Source: Capitulum mitella (lineage: Eukaryota; Arthropoda; Thecostraca; Pollicipedomorpha; Pollicipedidae). Taken from it: DNA of 64,000 nt. This document shows positions 22,714 to 33,654 of this stretch, piece by piece. Position 1 is the first letter of the stretch. Each line of letters starts with the position of its first letter. The translations under genes and the position numbers were made by a program. Location: the NCBI GenBank assembly GCA_030062745.1, contig CP099846.1, forward strand, positions 28,851,201-28,915,200. Reading direction: 5' to 3'. The notes under the pieces were generated by a model, which saw only the letters and a list, made by a program, of their open reading frames with translations, ran no database searches and had not been told where the DNA came from.

Positions 22714-24690
22714 CTACCGGCAGAAGTCACAGACAATGCCCACGCTCGAGTTTCCCTGTGAACAAGCCTCGTGACGCCGTTTTTCGCAATGCATACACTG
22801 TAACCACAGCTTATTTTTTCCAATGGCGCCTCCTTCACTGAAAATGCAGGTGTCGCTGCTCTCAAGTTCCTTTCCGCTCTGACTTTTCTTTACGAATTTA
22901 TTTGCTATTTCCTGCGTTTTGCATTGCCTCCTGGCCGGTTTTGCTTTTGACTTGTTCTGTTTTTCTTCAAGCTTCCGCTTCGTAGGTGAACTGGTGAGTA
23001 TCGTTGACTTCTGACATTTTGCCCGTTGCTTGATCTCCTTTGGGACGGAACTGGCAGTTTCAGAATATCTGAAGACTTGCGCCTTCCACTATCGTCTTTC
23101 CTCTCTCCGAATTGGTCCAAAAGCATCTGGGTTATGGTAGCAACTATCGCTTCATCTCGTTGTTCTATCACTCCTTTCTCATGATCGTCATCATCTTCGC
23201 CTACTGAGGCGACATCATAGTTGCTTTCATCGCCAACCTGCGACACATCATCGACGCCGCCAGCAGGCCGGCCGGAGCGTCCCCCTGCTGATTCCACGAC
23301 TGGCTGGCCGGAGCATCCACCTGCTGATTCCACGACTTGCTGGCCGGAGCGTCCCCTGCTGATTCCACGACTGGCTGGCCGGAGTGTCCGCCTGCTGCTT
23401 TCACGGTCGGCTGGCCAGAGTGTCTGCCTGCTGCTTCTTCGGCATCACTGGCATCTTCACCTTCGATGAAAACGTATTCTGCGCCCTGGGGTGACGTTCG
23501 GAGCGTTATAGTCAGCGACACTGGGGACCTCGGCGGTGTCCATTGGCAGAGCTCGAACCGCCAGGACATGTGACGTCGCGACGAAGCCTTCTGGAGTGAA
23601 TACCTCCGGGCTCATTGGAACGATGCCTGCTGCTCTGAAACCGTTGACGGCTTTCTCTGCCGAAGCTGTTCGCAGGTAAGCTTTGCCAAAAAGTGCACCC
23701 ACGTCGTGCAAGGTCATTCTTTGGCCTGGCTTCTTCTTCAAGGAGCTGCGCACTTCCTCCTTGTACCAAGTCTTTCATACTTTCGTGGTCCGTACATCGA
23801 GAGGTCTAGGGGCTGGGTCTTGTGCGAGGTGTGCGGAGGTATTGTCAGTATGTCGACCCCGTGGTCCTCACGGACATTCAGGGCCTCCATGGATACAAGA
23901 CTTGCGTGGCTGTCTAGGACTAAGAGCCGTCCTATTTCCTTGGATGATTCAGTTTCTTTCGAAAAGTGCCTCAGGCACTCCACGAAGGTTTCGCGGGTGG
24001 CCCATCCATTTCCAGTAGCTGCAAAGATGATGCCAGTGGCTGTGCCTCGCTTGAGGGACTCTGCAACTCTCTTTCGATCCAAGATCAATTACGGGGATAT
24101 AAAAGAGCCAGCTGCATTGCAATAGCACACGACCGTCGCATTTTGGCCCCTCTCAGTGCTCTTGACGACCCCGACTTACCGCATACCTTCCCCTGCGACG
24201 ACTTTCTGTTTAGACATCACAGTCGGAATGGCTGTCTCATCGACATTATAGATCCTGGATAGAGTAGAACTGTGCTTATCTATCAGGATCTTCAGGTTGC
24301 TGAAGAACAACCTTACTTCAGACTCCCTGAAGGCGGTCAGCCTTGCGATTCTGGTCGCCTCTGGAGACAGTATTGCAAGATTGGGGTGCCGTGCCAGAAA
24401 TCTTTGCAGCCAGTCTGTTCCGGCCATGCGCGAGGACTTATGAAAAGGAATGATCAAGCTGCATGTGTTCCGTAAAATCATATGCAGTCTTTCTGAGTTC
24501 AACTTTCGTCACACCATAGAAGATGTTCGATATTTTCAGGATGTATGACTCTAACTCTTTTTCGTTGGCAGAAGGAAAGACAGGTGTTCTCCCCCTTTTT
24601 GGTGAGCGGGTGGAGTTCCCTTGGAATTCCTCACTCGGCAAGCGGCGTGGTCTCAAAGGGTATTTCGTGGGATGCTGTGGAAAGGAAAAG
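22714..24690 (-). pseudogene. Decayed pogo/Tigger-type (Tc1/mariner superfamily) transposase
   Basis: The protein would cut and join transposon DNA in the nucleus. In order: RPKRGRTPVF-like segment (24438-24656); CENP-B-type helix-turn-helix around WLQRFLARHP (about 24380-24430); catalytic core with YNVDET (near 24240), LLVLDSHASL (near 23910) and TQPLDLSMYG (near 23795). The spacing from second to third Asp is 35 residues, usual for pogo elements, which use a DDD triad. KAVNGFRAAGIVP follows near 23630, then a Gly/Ser/Pro-rich repeat tail, an acidic and a basic region, and a Cys/His end WLQCMHC...HEAC...CDFC with a stop at 22714-22716. At least two in-frame stops lie between the first and second Asp segments, and frameshifts occur elsewhere, one inside the 36-bp minisatellite. 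A splice acceptor TTTCCACAG near 24684 suggests an upstream exon for the N-terminal DNA-binding region. Terminal repeats were not found. Confidence 0.85.
23268..23440 (-). repeat. 36-bp minisatellite inside the pogo coding region
   Basis: About five units of a 36-base (12-codon) repeat, unit core CTGATTCCACGACTGGCTGG, code for a GQPVVESAG-type repeat on the minus strand. One unit (near 23350) has lost one C from a C-run and measures 35 bases, which shifts the reading frame. Confidence 0.85.
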
Positions 24691-24699
24691 GTGTAGATT

Positions 24700-25764
24700 A
24701 GGAATACAATTAGTGATACCGGTCAGGGACAGCTCCAGGAGGGCTTCTTGGCAATGCGATAAACGGGTTCCACCCCAGCCAAAACTTAGGGGGGGGGGGA
24801 ATTTGAGAATTCAGACCGGTGCTTTCCATGCAATGCACGTACACGTAGATAATGAATGTCACAAAACTTGCAGAGAAAGGCCCTGGCGCCGGCTCCCTTA
24901 GGTAGGGCCACGAAAACGCTCTGGCGATTCGTGGCGACACCGGCGAGCGACGCCAGCGGTCCTCACCGACTGCTGGGTCAGCTGATCACGGCTAGCCGAG
25001 TTGGAGTCGAAAGAAACCAGTGACGTCAGCGGTCAGTCACCGTCCGCTGGGCGGCTTGTGACGGCCGCAGGAGGACAGGCTTGCGGCCGTCACTGCCGCC
25101 GTTCACGATGGCCCTGGCTGCCGCTGATGATTAACGCGAGTTGAGAGTGACGGCGGTGACGCACACGCCCCGGGACGTCGTGACAGCGATGGTTAACACT
25201 CCGGCGTTTGCGCGGTCAAGGACGCAGGGTTCATCACAGGCCTGCCGGGTTTGGCGACGTCCGGGACATGGAGACTGCGGGAGATTGTTGAGACGCGCCG
25301 GTGGCCGGCCTCCCTCAGCTGATGGCGTGGCTGTTCACTAGTGGCGGCGGATCGTATTTGATCAAGGGGGGGGGGGCAAAGCAAAATTTCAAGGCCCCTT
25401 GATCCTGAGAGACCTCTTTCCGAAGAAAGGCCCTCATCCCCCCAAAAAATCCATGTTTCAGTTAATGGGAGTCGTATTTCGCCCGACCGGGCAGGGTAAG
25501 TCCGCGATCCAGTAGAGCGTTGTGCGAACTCTGGCATTCGACCGCTAAACTCGGCAGGTGCGGTACATCTTGGTCTCAACGTGAACTCCTGGCGTGCACA
25601 GCCAGTCTACGTGTCCATCTGTCCACATCTCCACTTTTGGTTCAGAATGCCGTTAACTAACCCAGCAACCAACCAGACACTCTTCCGGACGGAAGCCGAG
25701 GTCCGTCAGGACAGGGTCGAGGCAACAGTTTAGTGAGAGAATGGACCCAGGCCACTCTGTGAGG
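24700..25764. other. GC-rich stretch without recognisable gene
   Basis: The part 24900-25340 is GC-rich with repeated GACGGCCG-type words and one CRE octamer. G-runs near 24789 and 25370. No gene is supported. Confidence 0.35.
25021..25028. promoter_or_regulatory. CRE octamer TGACGTCA
   Basis: Perfect octamer in a GC-rich patch, followed by GCGGTCAGTCACCG. Confidence 0.4.
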
Positions 25765-26640
25765 CCCATTCTGTGAGACTTCTAACAATATTAGATTCCC
25801 GGTCTCTAGGCTGCATTTAAGTGTAATCGGTATGAAGCCCTCTCACGAACGGAGGCCAGGGCCCTCTAGCAGGGCGGGGATTGATTCCAGCTCAGCGCAG
25901 GTCACCTGGATTTATTCTGTGGGCCCCCTAAAATTTCAAATATCCACCAGTCGCTTGGTCATTTTTGAGTAAGACTGGCAAGAAGCCCTTCTTAAGGATG
26001 GGAGCTGGGACACCCTCTAAGATCCGAACCTTGCTTCAGCGCAGGCAACCCGAGTCCATTCTGTAAGGTCCTCTAAAAATTGTCGGTTTCTGGTGTCTGG
26101 GCCACCTCTGAGTATAATCGATAAGAGACCCTCTCTCGGATGGAAGTCCGGGGCCCCCAAACATGGCCCAAACTTTGTCGGAGGCCTGCCGGGTCCATTC
26201 CGCGAGGCCCCTTAAAAACTGTAAGTTCCCGGTCTCTGGGTCACTTTTGAGCGTCATTCGCACCAGGCCCTCTTACGGACGGAGGCTGGGGCGCCCCCGT
26301 TCAGCGGAGGCCTGGTTTAACTAGTTTAAACGGAGGCCCCTGGGTCCTTTCTATGAGGCCTCTCCAAAAACTGCAGGTTCCCGGGCCCTGTTTTGCTTTT
26401 GAGTGATAATAGGTAAGAGGCCCTATTTCGGACCTAAGCCGGGGCCCCCTAGGTGGGTTCGAACCCCGGTTTAGCGCAGGCCACCCCGTTCCATTAATTC
26501 CGAGGCCAGACCACCCTTGAATGTAATAAATGAGGCCCTCTATTGGATGGGAGCCGGGCCCCCTTAGCAAGGTCCGAACTGTGTGTCGGGGTAGGCCAGC
26601 CGGGTGCATTCCACGAGGCCCCTTAAAAATTGCAAGTTCG
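25765..26640. repeat. Degenerate satellite, unit about 145 bp, 6-7 copies
   Basis: The landmark TCCATTCTGTGAGGCC and its variants occurs at 25765, 25911, 26055, 26194, 26345, 26490 and 26605, a spacing of 139-151 bases except the last (115). Each unit also contains AGCGCAGGCCACC, CCTCTAAAAATTG, CCGGTCTCTGGG and GAGGCCCTCT. Units are heavily diverged. A match to the polymerase III box B, GGTTCGAACCC (26457-26467), occurs in one unit and weaker versions in others, so the monomer may descend from a tRNA-like sequence. The 194-codon minus frame across it is an accident of the repeat. Confidence 0.78.
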
Positions 26641-27171
26641 CTGTCTCTGGTCAGTTTTGGGCCCAACTTGTTCGAGGACCCTACAGCAGGAAAGCTGAGG
26701 CCCCTAACAAAGAAAGGCTTGGAAGAACACGCACGCCTTGTGCCTACTTCCTTGCCTGCATAGTTACATGTTCCTTTCTTTTTTTCGTTTTTAGCGTGTT
26801 CGTCGTTTCTGTTCCCATTTTCTTTTCTGTTCAATTTCCTACGAGGCCCCCCAAGATCATAAATGGGGGCGGGGTAGAAACACACTCTTGTCCCAGACTC
26901 ATCGCAATTGGGGAGCAGCTGCCCCCTGCCCCCCCCCCCTCACTTCCGCCGCCCTTGTTCACCCATTCATCGCTCACCACTTGCGTTGGGGTCGAGTGGA
27001 AGGGGACTTTGAATACATGAAGAACGCTATATCGTATTACAGTTTCAGGAAAATGTAAGAAAAGCAAGTGGAATAAATGATATCGAACGTGCTACGACGG
27101 GTAAGTGGCGTAATTTGATTACAGCTCTGCCGTACTCTGCAGCGTGCAGAATCCATTTGAGCGTATCATGC
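26641..27171. other. Stretch without recognisable gene
   Basis: No gene supported. A long C-run lies near 26926-26939. Confidence 0.35.
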
Positions 27172-27899
27172 ACAGTCGGCAGGCGGCCAGGATTTGCTGA
27201 GGGAGGGGACAAACAAAGACGACAAACGGAAGAAAAGGTGTCAATGAAGGGTAACAAATGTCAAAGATAGGATGCCAAATGGAAATGCAAAAAGTCCTCT
27301 TTCGATTTCAGTGGAACCAAACGTCAGTTATATAATGACTGATAGGACAGTTCCGAAATTACATCCTATCTTGATCATCGAACTGCCTCTGATGCCTTGC
27401 TGTCGCATAGGGATAAAAATGAATACCAATATGCATATCAACATACCGCTTATTTCCTTGTTTATTTATTGTGCTTTCACACTCGTCAGTCTTAAAAAAA
27501 AAACTGTTGTGCGTTTTTTAACGAGTTTAACGGGTCCAAAGGAAGACGGTTAAAACAGTGAGAGGAAATAAAGAGCAGACAGGTGAAAACGGTGAATGTA
27601 TGTCAACGTACGAAGTTGGCGCCGAACCATTTTTAAAAGCATGGATAGCGTGAGTCTTACAAATATCAATACGAAAATGCCACAATGAAGCTCGCAAGCG
27701 GACCAAACTCCTGGAATAGTATGACACTTTGAGCGTAAATGAACAAAGCCCTTTTCCCGGGTTTTAAGTGCAATAACATACGCCTGCAGCTCTGACATCT
27801 TAGAAGATCCTTTACTCAGGGGAACGTGACTTACGTAAATAACAACACCCTTAGCACGTGCTTTAGTTCCTCAAAGACTGCCGGCTTCTCAGAAGATAA

Positions 27900-28300
27900 G
27901 AGGGCGCCCAGAAGAGCGCGTAGTTGGCAGAGGTGACGGGCGGCTGTGGCCGTTGCCACCCGACTCTGTGAAAACAGCGCCCCGCGACTCAGACCAGGAA
28001 ACACTCCGAGCTCTCCCGTCCGGGTCTCGACCAGGGCCGGCTGACGTCACGCCGTCGTTCTCCGGCGACGCGGAGCTCCCGGCCGGGTCCGAGCAGCCGT
28101 GAGGGCGCCTCTGTCGTCCGCGGACGCGGACGCGGCCGAGTCTGACTGCCGAGCTGTGACGCAAATGCAAACAGTTCGGCCCAGGACGGTGACTCCCGCC
28201 GGACGGTCGGCGGGCGGCTGCGGCAGCGTCTCCGGGCCCGGCGTCCGGCTGGCCAGACGCTGCCGTTCAGCGAGGCACGGCCGAGTGACGTCTCCCTGTG
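27900..28300. promoter_or_regulatory. CpG-rich block inside the 27180 element
   Basis: GC-rich and CpG-rich with a CRE octamer at 28042. Frames of about 100-140 codons open on both strands without domains. Because it sits between inverted repeats, it may have been captured by or born within a mobile element. Confidence 0.35.
28042..28049. promoter_or_regulatory. CRE octamer TGACGTCA
   Basis: Perfect octamer in the CpG-rich core of the 27180 element. Confidence 0.4.
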
Positions 28301-28354
28301 CACACCTTTGTCGTCTTTGTTTGCCCCTCCCCTCAGCAAATCCTGGCCGCTCGC

Positions 28355-29152
28355 CCAGTCCGGTAAACTCAAGCTATGCAGGACTTTCCATGGCCTGACA
28401 GCGAATGGCACGTGTGGGGATTCGGTTTCTTATCGTTCCCACGAACTATCATCTTAAAAACCAACCGATAAAATGTCATAAATGTCGGACCAATTCAAGC
28501 CACCACTGTTTTAGGACAAGACCGACGTTTTGGCACAATACGTTTCAGCACAAGACCGATGTTTTAGGGCAAGACCGAAACGCTCTGTCTTGAAATGATT
28601 GCTCTTGATGGTATAATGGTACAGCGCAGGTCTCTCAGTGATAGAGTAACTGCCTGAACATAGTCCAAGGCGACGACCCTGTGGAAATACGCATCTGGCT
28701 TGATTCTTCCACCACAAACATTGATATAGTACCAAAAATGTGACGTCACTTAGGCCACTGTCACGAGGACCTATTACGGCATGACTTAAACTTCTTTGAC
28801 GCTTCATGTGTTGTGTACCAAAACTTCACAGAGAGCCCAAGATGACATTTACTTCTTTATATGTGTAATGCTTGGTCAATAATAAAAAAGGCTGAATCAA
28901 CACAAAAGTCGCCAAGAAACGACCGATACCGACCTGACAGTCGATGTGACCTTTATGGGCACATTTCATTTCATACTCATGGTATCTCTCTCCCCTCCTC
29001 AGTTTCCAGAGGGACGCCTCCTGAGGAACGAATAGATGAGAAAGTAAAGTATTCGTAGTCACAGTCATATGTTTCATAACTTTCCACAAAGAGTGTTGCT
29101 TATTAAACGTTACACGTCATACCTGATATAAGAGGATGGCGCACGAAACACA
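28355..29152. other. Stretch without recognisable gene
   Basis: A short direct repeat of ACAAGACCGATGTTTTAGG type, three loose units, lies at 28513-28585. A CRE octamer is at 28741. No gene is supported. Confidence 0.4.
28741..28748. promoter_or_regulatory. CRE octamer TGACGTCA
   Basis: Perfect octamer outside any CpG-rich block. Confidence 0.3.
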
Positions 29153-29555
29153 TCACTCAAACCGTTCGTTCATCAGTCGTGCGAAGCAGACATAGGCGCA
29201 GCAGCACACGTACGCACCGTGCATTGAAGCGTCAGCACTCATTAGCAGCTTCGTCAGCTGGCGTTTGAAGCTACCAACTTGTGTCGCATTACGAGTGTCG
29301 GGTGTTAATCGGTTGAAATACTTTGATGCGCTATAGCTGATGCGGTGAGCACGGGAGTTGTTCACATCACGGGGCCACTTTAGTTCTTCGGACCGTTAAG
29401 TTTCATGGAACTGGTCAGCACGAGTGAACATCGCGGCTACATCAAGGGGCTGGCCGGTGTTCAAGACTTTATTGAGTCTTGACTGGTGGTACCTGGCGAT
29501 CTGACCAGCAATGAGCTGGAGATCCTCGACGACATCGGAAATATGGTCATACTTT
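29153..29555 (-). mobile_element. LINE 3' coding end
   Basis: The minus strand reads ARYHQSRLNKVLNTGQ and, after a break, RISYSASKYFNRLTPDTRNA followed by SFKRQLTKLL, then a stop. This Tyr-Ser-x-Ser-x-x-x-x-Asn-x-Leu-x-Pro...Phe-Lys-x-x-Leu pattern is the usual C-terminal end of Jockey/CR1-type LINE proteins. It abuts an oppositely oriented LINE segment at about 29556. Confidence 0.75.
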
Positions 29556-29559
29556 TCCT

Positions 29560-30010
29560 TTGCGCTCACCACTCGCGCACAGAAATGAGTACCTTGTGAA
29601 ACTGGGGCCTACGACCGTCGCCATTGTGTCGAACCAAGGAGTGATTCTGCCAGGCCAGCTCCCCAAAGTTATGACGTGTTCATTTACGGTGCGCCCGGTG
29701 TCACTGGATGATCTGTTTGTAGCCATGTCAGCGATGAACCCGGCGAACTCGTGCAGCCTGGATGATGTCAGCGTGAAAATTTTACAGAAATGTTTTGGTG
29801 GCATAGGCGACTCTTCACTTAACATCATCAATAACAGCCTCATTGGCGGCATGGTGCCAAGTACGTGGAAACGTGCCCATATTTACACCTCCCAAAAACT
29901 AGCAATCTGAATGACGCCACCAATAAATTCCGACCAATATCTCTTATGCCAGCTACAGCTGAGATCATTCAGCATGCTGTGCACCACCAATTTAGCTCTT
30001 ATTTAAATAG
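29560..30010 (+). mobile_element. LINE reverse-transcriptase N-terminal segment
   Basis: The plus strand reads RPVSLDDLFVAMSAMNPANS, then LDDVSVKILQKC, IINNSLIGGMVPSTWKRA and, after a one-base-type break near 29908, NKFRPISLMPATAEII. These are the fingers motifs of a non-LTR reverse transcriptase (x-Lys-x-Arg-Pro-Ile-Ser-Leu-x-Pro). The palm with the Asp-Asp pair is not present. It lies head-to-head with the LINE end at 29153-29555. Confidence 0.78.
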
Positions 30011-30859
30011 GCGTGATTTGTTCTGTCATCACTGAAAGTCGTACATTCTTAGTGACTGTCGACCTGCAAGCCGTTTGGTGTGGCTTGTGGCTTTCAGAAG
30101 AGTCGAAAGCAAGGCATGAGTCGTGCAAAGTCAGGGAAAGTCGACAAAACATACAAAGTCGTAAAGTGAAAGTCTTACCGTTAAAAACCTCGGTTTGGTG
30201 ATGGACAAACATCCCACGTTTGAGTCACTGACATTGACTTTTGTCACATTGACACATTGACAGCTTTCGCTGGGAAAACAAGCACCCTCATAGCCCTATC
30301 TCGGTGCGAAGCACGTGCTTCCGAAAGACACACTGGTTCAAATTGTCAGTACTCCAGTTATATCGTCAAACAGACACAGTATCTCACCAAATAATACTCA
30401 TGGGTTCACTCAACTACTTGATGCCAGCAGTTGCTGACAACGTGACTACAAACTCTTCACCGCTCCAGATGCTGGAGCGGCCGAGCCAAGTACCGCAGCT
30501 TAATTGTAGCACCCGTCATCTACGACCCTACCACGAACCGTCAACTTCCGCGTCATCTGATCATCTTAGCAATCGTCTAGGTCATCGTGCGGGCCGCTTT
30601 ACCGGTCCAAATCCCTGGCGTTCGGCTCGGCACATGCCCTCGGGCCATCCCGGGTTGTCTGTGGAATGCGGGCCGCGCCAGGTCACCGCAGCTGCCAGAG
30701 GCGAGCCCGGGGTTGCCCTGGCAGGGTAAGGGATGAGTGCGCCCGCGAACCCGCTCCCCGCTCACCGCGTGCTTGCGGTCGATCCCCGCCGGCCTCAGCG
30801 TCGGGGGAGCGATCGCTTCGGCGGAGCTGCAGGGAAGGGGTGCGGTGGCCAGCGCTGGG
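30011..30859. other. Stretch without recognisable gene
   Basis: A 141-codon plus frame (30304-30729) and its opposite-strand shadow have no domain. The GC-rich part 30590-30860 may be 5' leader of the LINE piece that follows. Confidence 0.35.
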
Positions 30860-31135
30860 TGACTGTCACGCCAGTGAGCTTTGCATTGGACATTTAAATA
30901 TCCAAGCCTAAAATCCAAGCCAGCAGATGTGCGTCACGATCTGGCTGAGCTACACCGGTTTGACATACTTGCGCTTAGCGAGACAAGGCTACGGCCGTCT
31001 GCCGCGGGCCGGCTACAAAACGTCAACGGCCATCAGGTGTACATACATGTTCGACCGGTCGGCTACCAGCAGACTGCTTAAAGGCTGTGGTGGTGCGTGA
31101 CTCGTATGATGTGACGATGTTAAAACACCTCATAC
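30860..31135 (+). mobile_element. LINE endonuclease N-terminal fragment
   Basis: The plus strand reads ELCIGHLNIQ, then after a frame change LKSKPADVRHDLAELHRFDI and LALSETRLRP. This is the start of an AP-type endonuclease of a LINE: Asn in HLNIQS and Glu in LALSET are the known metal-binding and catalytic residues. The frame decays near 31080 and similarity ends where the long inverted repeat begins. It lies downstream of the reverse-transcriptase piece at 29560, so it belongs to a different insertion. Confidence 0.75.
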
Positions 31136-31928
31136 TAGCGGAATCATTTCACTTGAAAGCGCATAAGAACTGACCCGACATCTTTCGATTCTGATGAAAT
31201 TTGGCACGCTTATGGTGTCTATCCAAGAACGGCCAGCAGGGAGTTTAAGCCCTGGGGACTTCTGAGTTCAAATTTACAGGTCATGAAAGGTCACCGATTT
31301 TTTACTGACATTGCATGATGTAAATGCCCGTAACTGAGTGACAGATTGTCGCAGAAAAGTGAGGTTAGCGCCATTCGAAAGAGAAATGTTTCAGGTTTCA
31401 TACACAAGTTCACTTTTTGGTGACCCGGGGAGACCTTTGACTAGACTAGGTCACATGGAACATTCTTAGTTCTAACCATGTTTACCCACTGTGATCTTTG
31501 CAAAAATGTAGCACAATATGTTTCCAAGTATCTACAATAAACGTGGTAAAAAGTCCGGGAAAACTGAAACGTTCTCAGATATCTTGAATTTAGTGTTACC
31601 GAGTGGCGCTTGAGAAACATGCCCTAAGACTATTTCACGAAGACTGATTGATTTCGCGCATTTCGTTTGTCCGATTGTTATAAAAGTTGGAATGCACAAT
31701 GTCCTGCGTATCTGCTATACATCAGTTTCGTTTTAACTGCGTAACTAGAAAGGTCAAAAGTCATGAAACACCACCACCAGTCGATCCCCGTCATCCAGAT
31801 CTGCCATCCATAGCCGTTCTTCACATTTCCACGGAAGTGAGTCTATCGGTTGTTCTTAGTCCTTTTAGCCAACTGAGGCAATTCTAGTCCAGCATCAGGG
31901 TCTTTTGAAGATCAACCGAGGCCATTTA

Positions 31929-33111
31929 CCCTACTCCCGGAGCCCTAGATACTGTGGCCGATTCGCGGGAAGGGGGGCGGATTCGGTTCCCCTGAGATCT
32001 GAAGAACTACACATCCGATTTCATCGCAACAAAAGACAATCGATTCACCATGACGTAGATCATATTTTTATAAAAAAGAAGCTTCCAAAACTTTGAAAGG
32101 GGTTGATACAGATGACAAAGAAAGTCAAAATAGCGGATATTTTTGGACTTGTATAGTGTTGTTGTTTATTGGCCAATTTTTATGAAATTGGCACGAATCG
32201 AGAGATTATGGATGGGACTCTTACCATGGTCCGCACATTTGAATTTTTGGGAACATTCATCGGCTTTCACAGGGTTATGAAAATAAGAGGATTGTTTTTT
32301 TCAAAAATTGAATTGGCGTAAAAGTTAAAAAACCTTTTTAGTTTGTACTAGTCATGTTATGCTGAAGAAGTACAAATCGTATTACAATGTTTGTATGATA
32401 TTAGCATGGGCGGTGCCAGGGACATGAAAAAGAGGGAACTGTCATGGTCACATGTTCTTCAGACCACCTTACGACCTTTGACCTTCAAATGACCTCCAAC
32501 GACCTAAGAGCCACCTGAAATGAACTTGTGTGCATTTCATACTATTTGGAAGCGTTTCCAATAGTTTGAATTCACTTTATTTTTAGAATTCCATTTTGCG
32601 GCTATTACGATAAAGGGTACACGTACTAACATTTTAGGTCATAGCTCTGTGACCCGGCATGATATCAAGATGAAACTTGGTACACAACTAGATGACACTC
32701 TTCTAGGCCATATTTATTCTGGGTTTTGGCATTTGAAAAAATAGCGCCAAAATTATTAGTATGAAACCGAGTTTTGGTTTTTGATTTTGACCTCACTTTG
32801 TGAAGTGACCTAAGATGAACAAAATTGTATTTATATATTACCCAACTATTTTAAACTCTATCTTAAAAACGCTATTTTAGGCAGACATTTTGCGTTTACC
32901 TGCAACAGAGCAAAAAATGGCCTGAGGTGCCTCCCCAAAACGTTGCCTGGCTCCGCTCTTGTGCCAAATAAAATTACGAAATTACGATAAGTAGAAAGCA
33001 TGGCTTGGAAAAAGTCATCAAGTTTCGTGAAGCTGCTTCAAAAACCCTGGAATTGGCAAGAAAAAACCCGAGAAGGGCCGATTCAGCCCCCCCCCCCTGC
33101 CGGGAATAGGG
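31929..33111 (+). mobile_element. TTAA family A element, copy 4 (complete length, diverged)
   Basis: The left end CCCTACTCCCGGAGC follows TTTA (31925-31928, a changed TTAA). The right end CCGGGAATAGGG is followed by TTAA at 33112-33115. G-run/C-run hairpins are present but worn on the left. It is more diverged from copies 1, 2 and 7 than those are from one another. It lies in the left arm of the long inverted repeat and is therefore younger than that repeat. Confidence 0.85.
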
Positions 33112-33641
33112 TTAAGCTCGATTGACCTCAGATAACCTGTTGGCCTCGAACCATTCGTAGTTTTTCTAGGGCACTGATTCCAGGATGTCACATGGACTGT
33201 TCACACATCGGAATTTGCTCGTATCAAATATTTCCATGTCAGCTAGAGGGCAATGACTTTTTGTCAGGACGTCCTCCCCTAAATGTTGGAATAACTGCAA
33301 ATGAAGTGACAACTTCGTACGGAAGCAGATAGGAGTGAGGACTGAGATACGTGCAAAAAAATCTGAAAATGAACTTCTATTCAGGACACGGAATGAAAAT
33401 AAATGACTTGATGCGTGCAAAATGGACGTGAAATTCGAAACCAGCGCCCAAAAAAACTATGAATGGTCCGAGCTAAAACAACAATCCAAGATGAATCGAT
33501 GTCATTGACCTAGGTTGACCTTCCAAAGGCCACGATCCTGGACTGGGATTATCTCAGCTGGCTTTAGACCTAAAAACATCCGACAGACTCAACGGGTAAG
33601 TCAGATTTAGATGATAGGGATCGATTGGTGGTGGGGTGCCA

Positions 33642-33654
33642 TGACCTTTGACCT
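33642..33654 (-). promoter_or_regulatory. DR1 motif in right arm of the long inverted repeat
   Basis: TGACCT-T-TGACCT. The equivalent place in the left arm (near 31752) reads AGGTCAAAAGTCA, a near match. This repeat family is unrelated in sequence to family A yet carries the same motif. Confidence 0.5.

Larger units (their letters stand above)
27180..28354. mobile_element. Inverted-repeat element, probably hAT-like, with a CpG-rich core
   Basis: About 45 bases, GCGGCCAGGATTTGCTGAGG and onward to ACAAACAAAGACGACAAA, occur at 27183-27228 and, inverted, at 28303-28350, with only one or two differences. Candidate eight-base flanks are acagtcgg (27172-27179) and ccagtccg (28355-28362), matching at six of eight. 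The end sequence with CCAGGATTT and a nearby G-run resembles hAT MITE ends such as the one at 17595. No transposase frame exists; the interior includes a 400-bp CpG-rich block. The exact outer limits are uncertain by a few bases. Confidence 0.6.

Noticed and set aside
26301-26885. 194-codon minus frame
   Set aside because: It lies across the 145-bp satellite and repeats with it.
28615-28700. tRNA-like sequence
   Set aside because: No box B match and no cloverleaf pairing.
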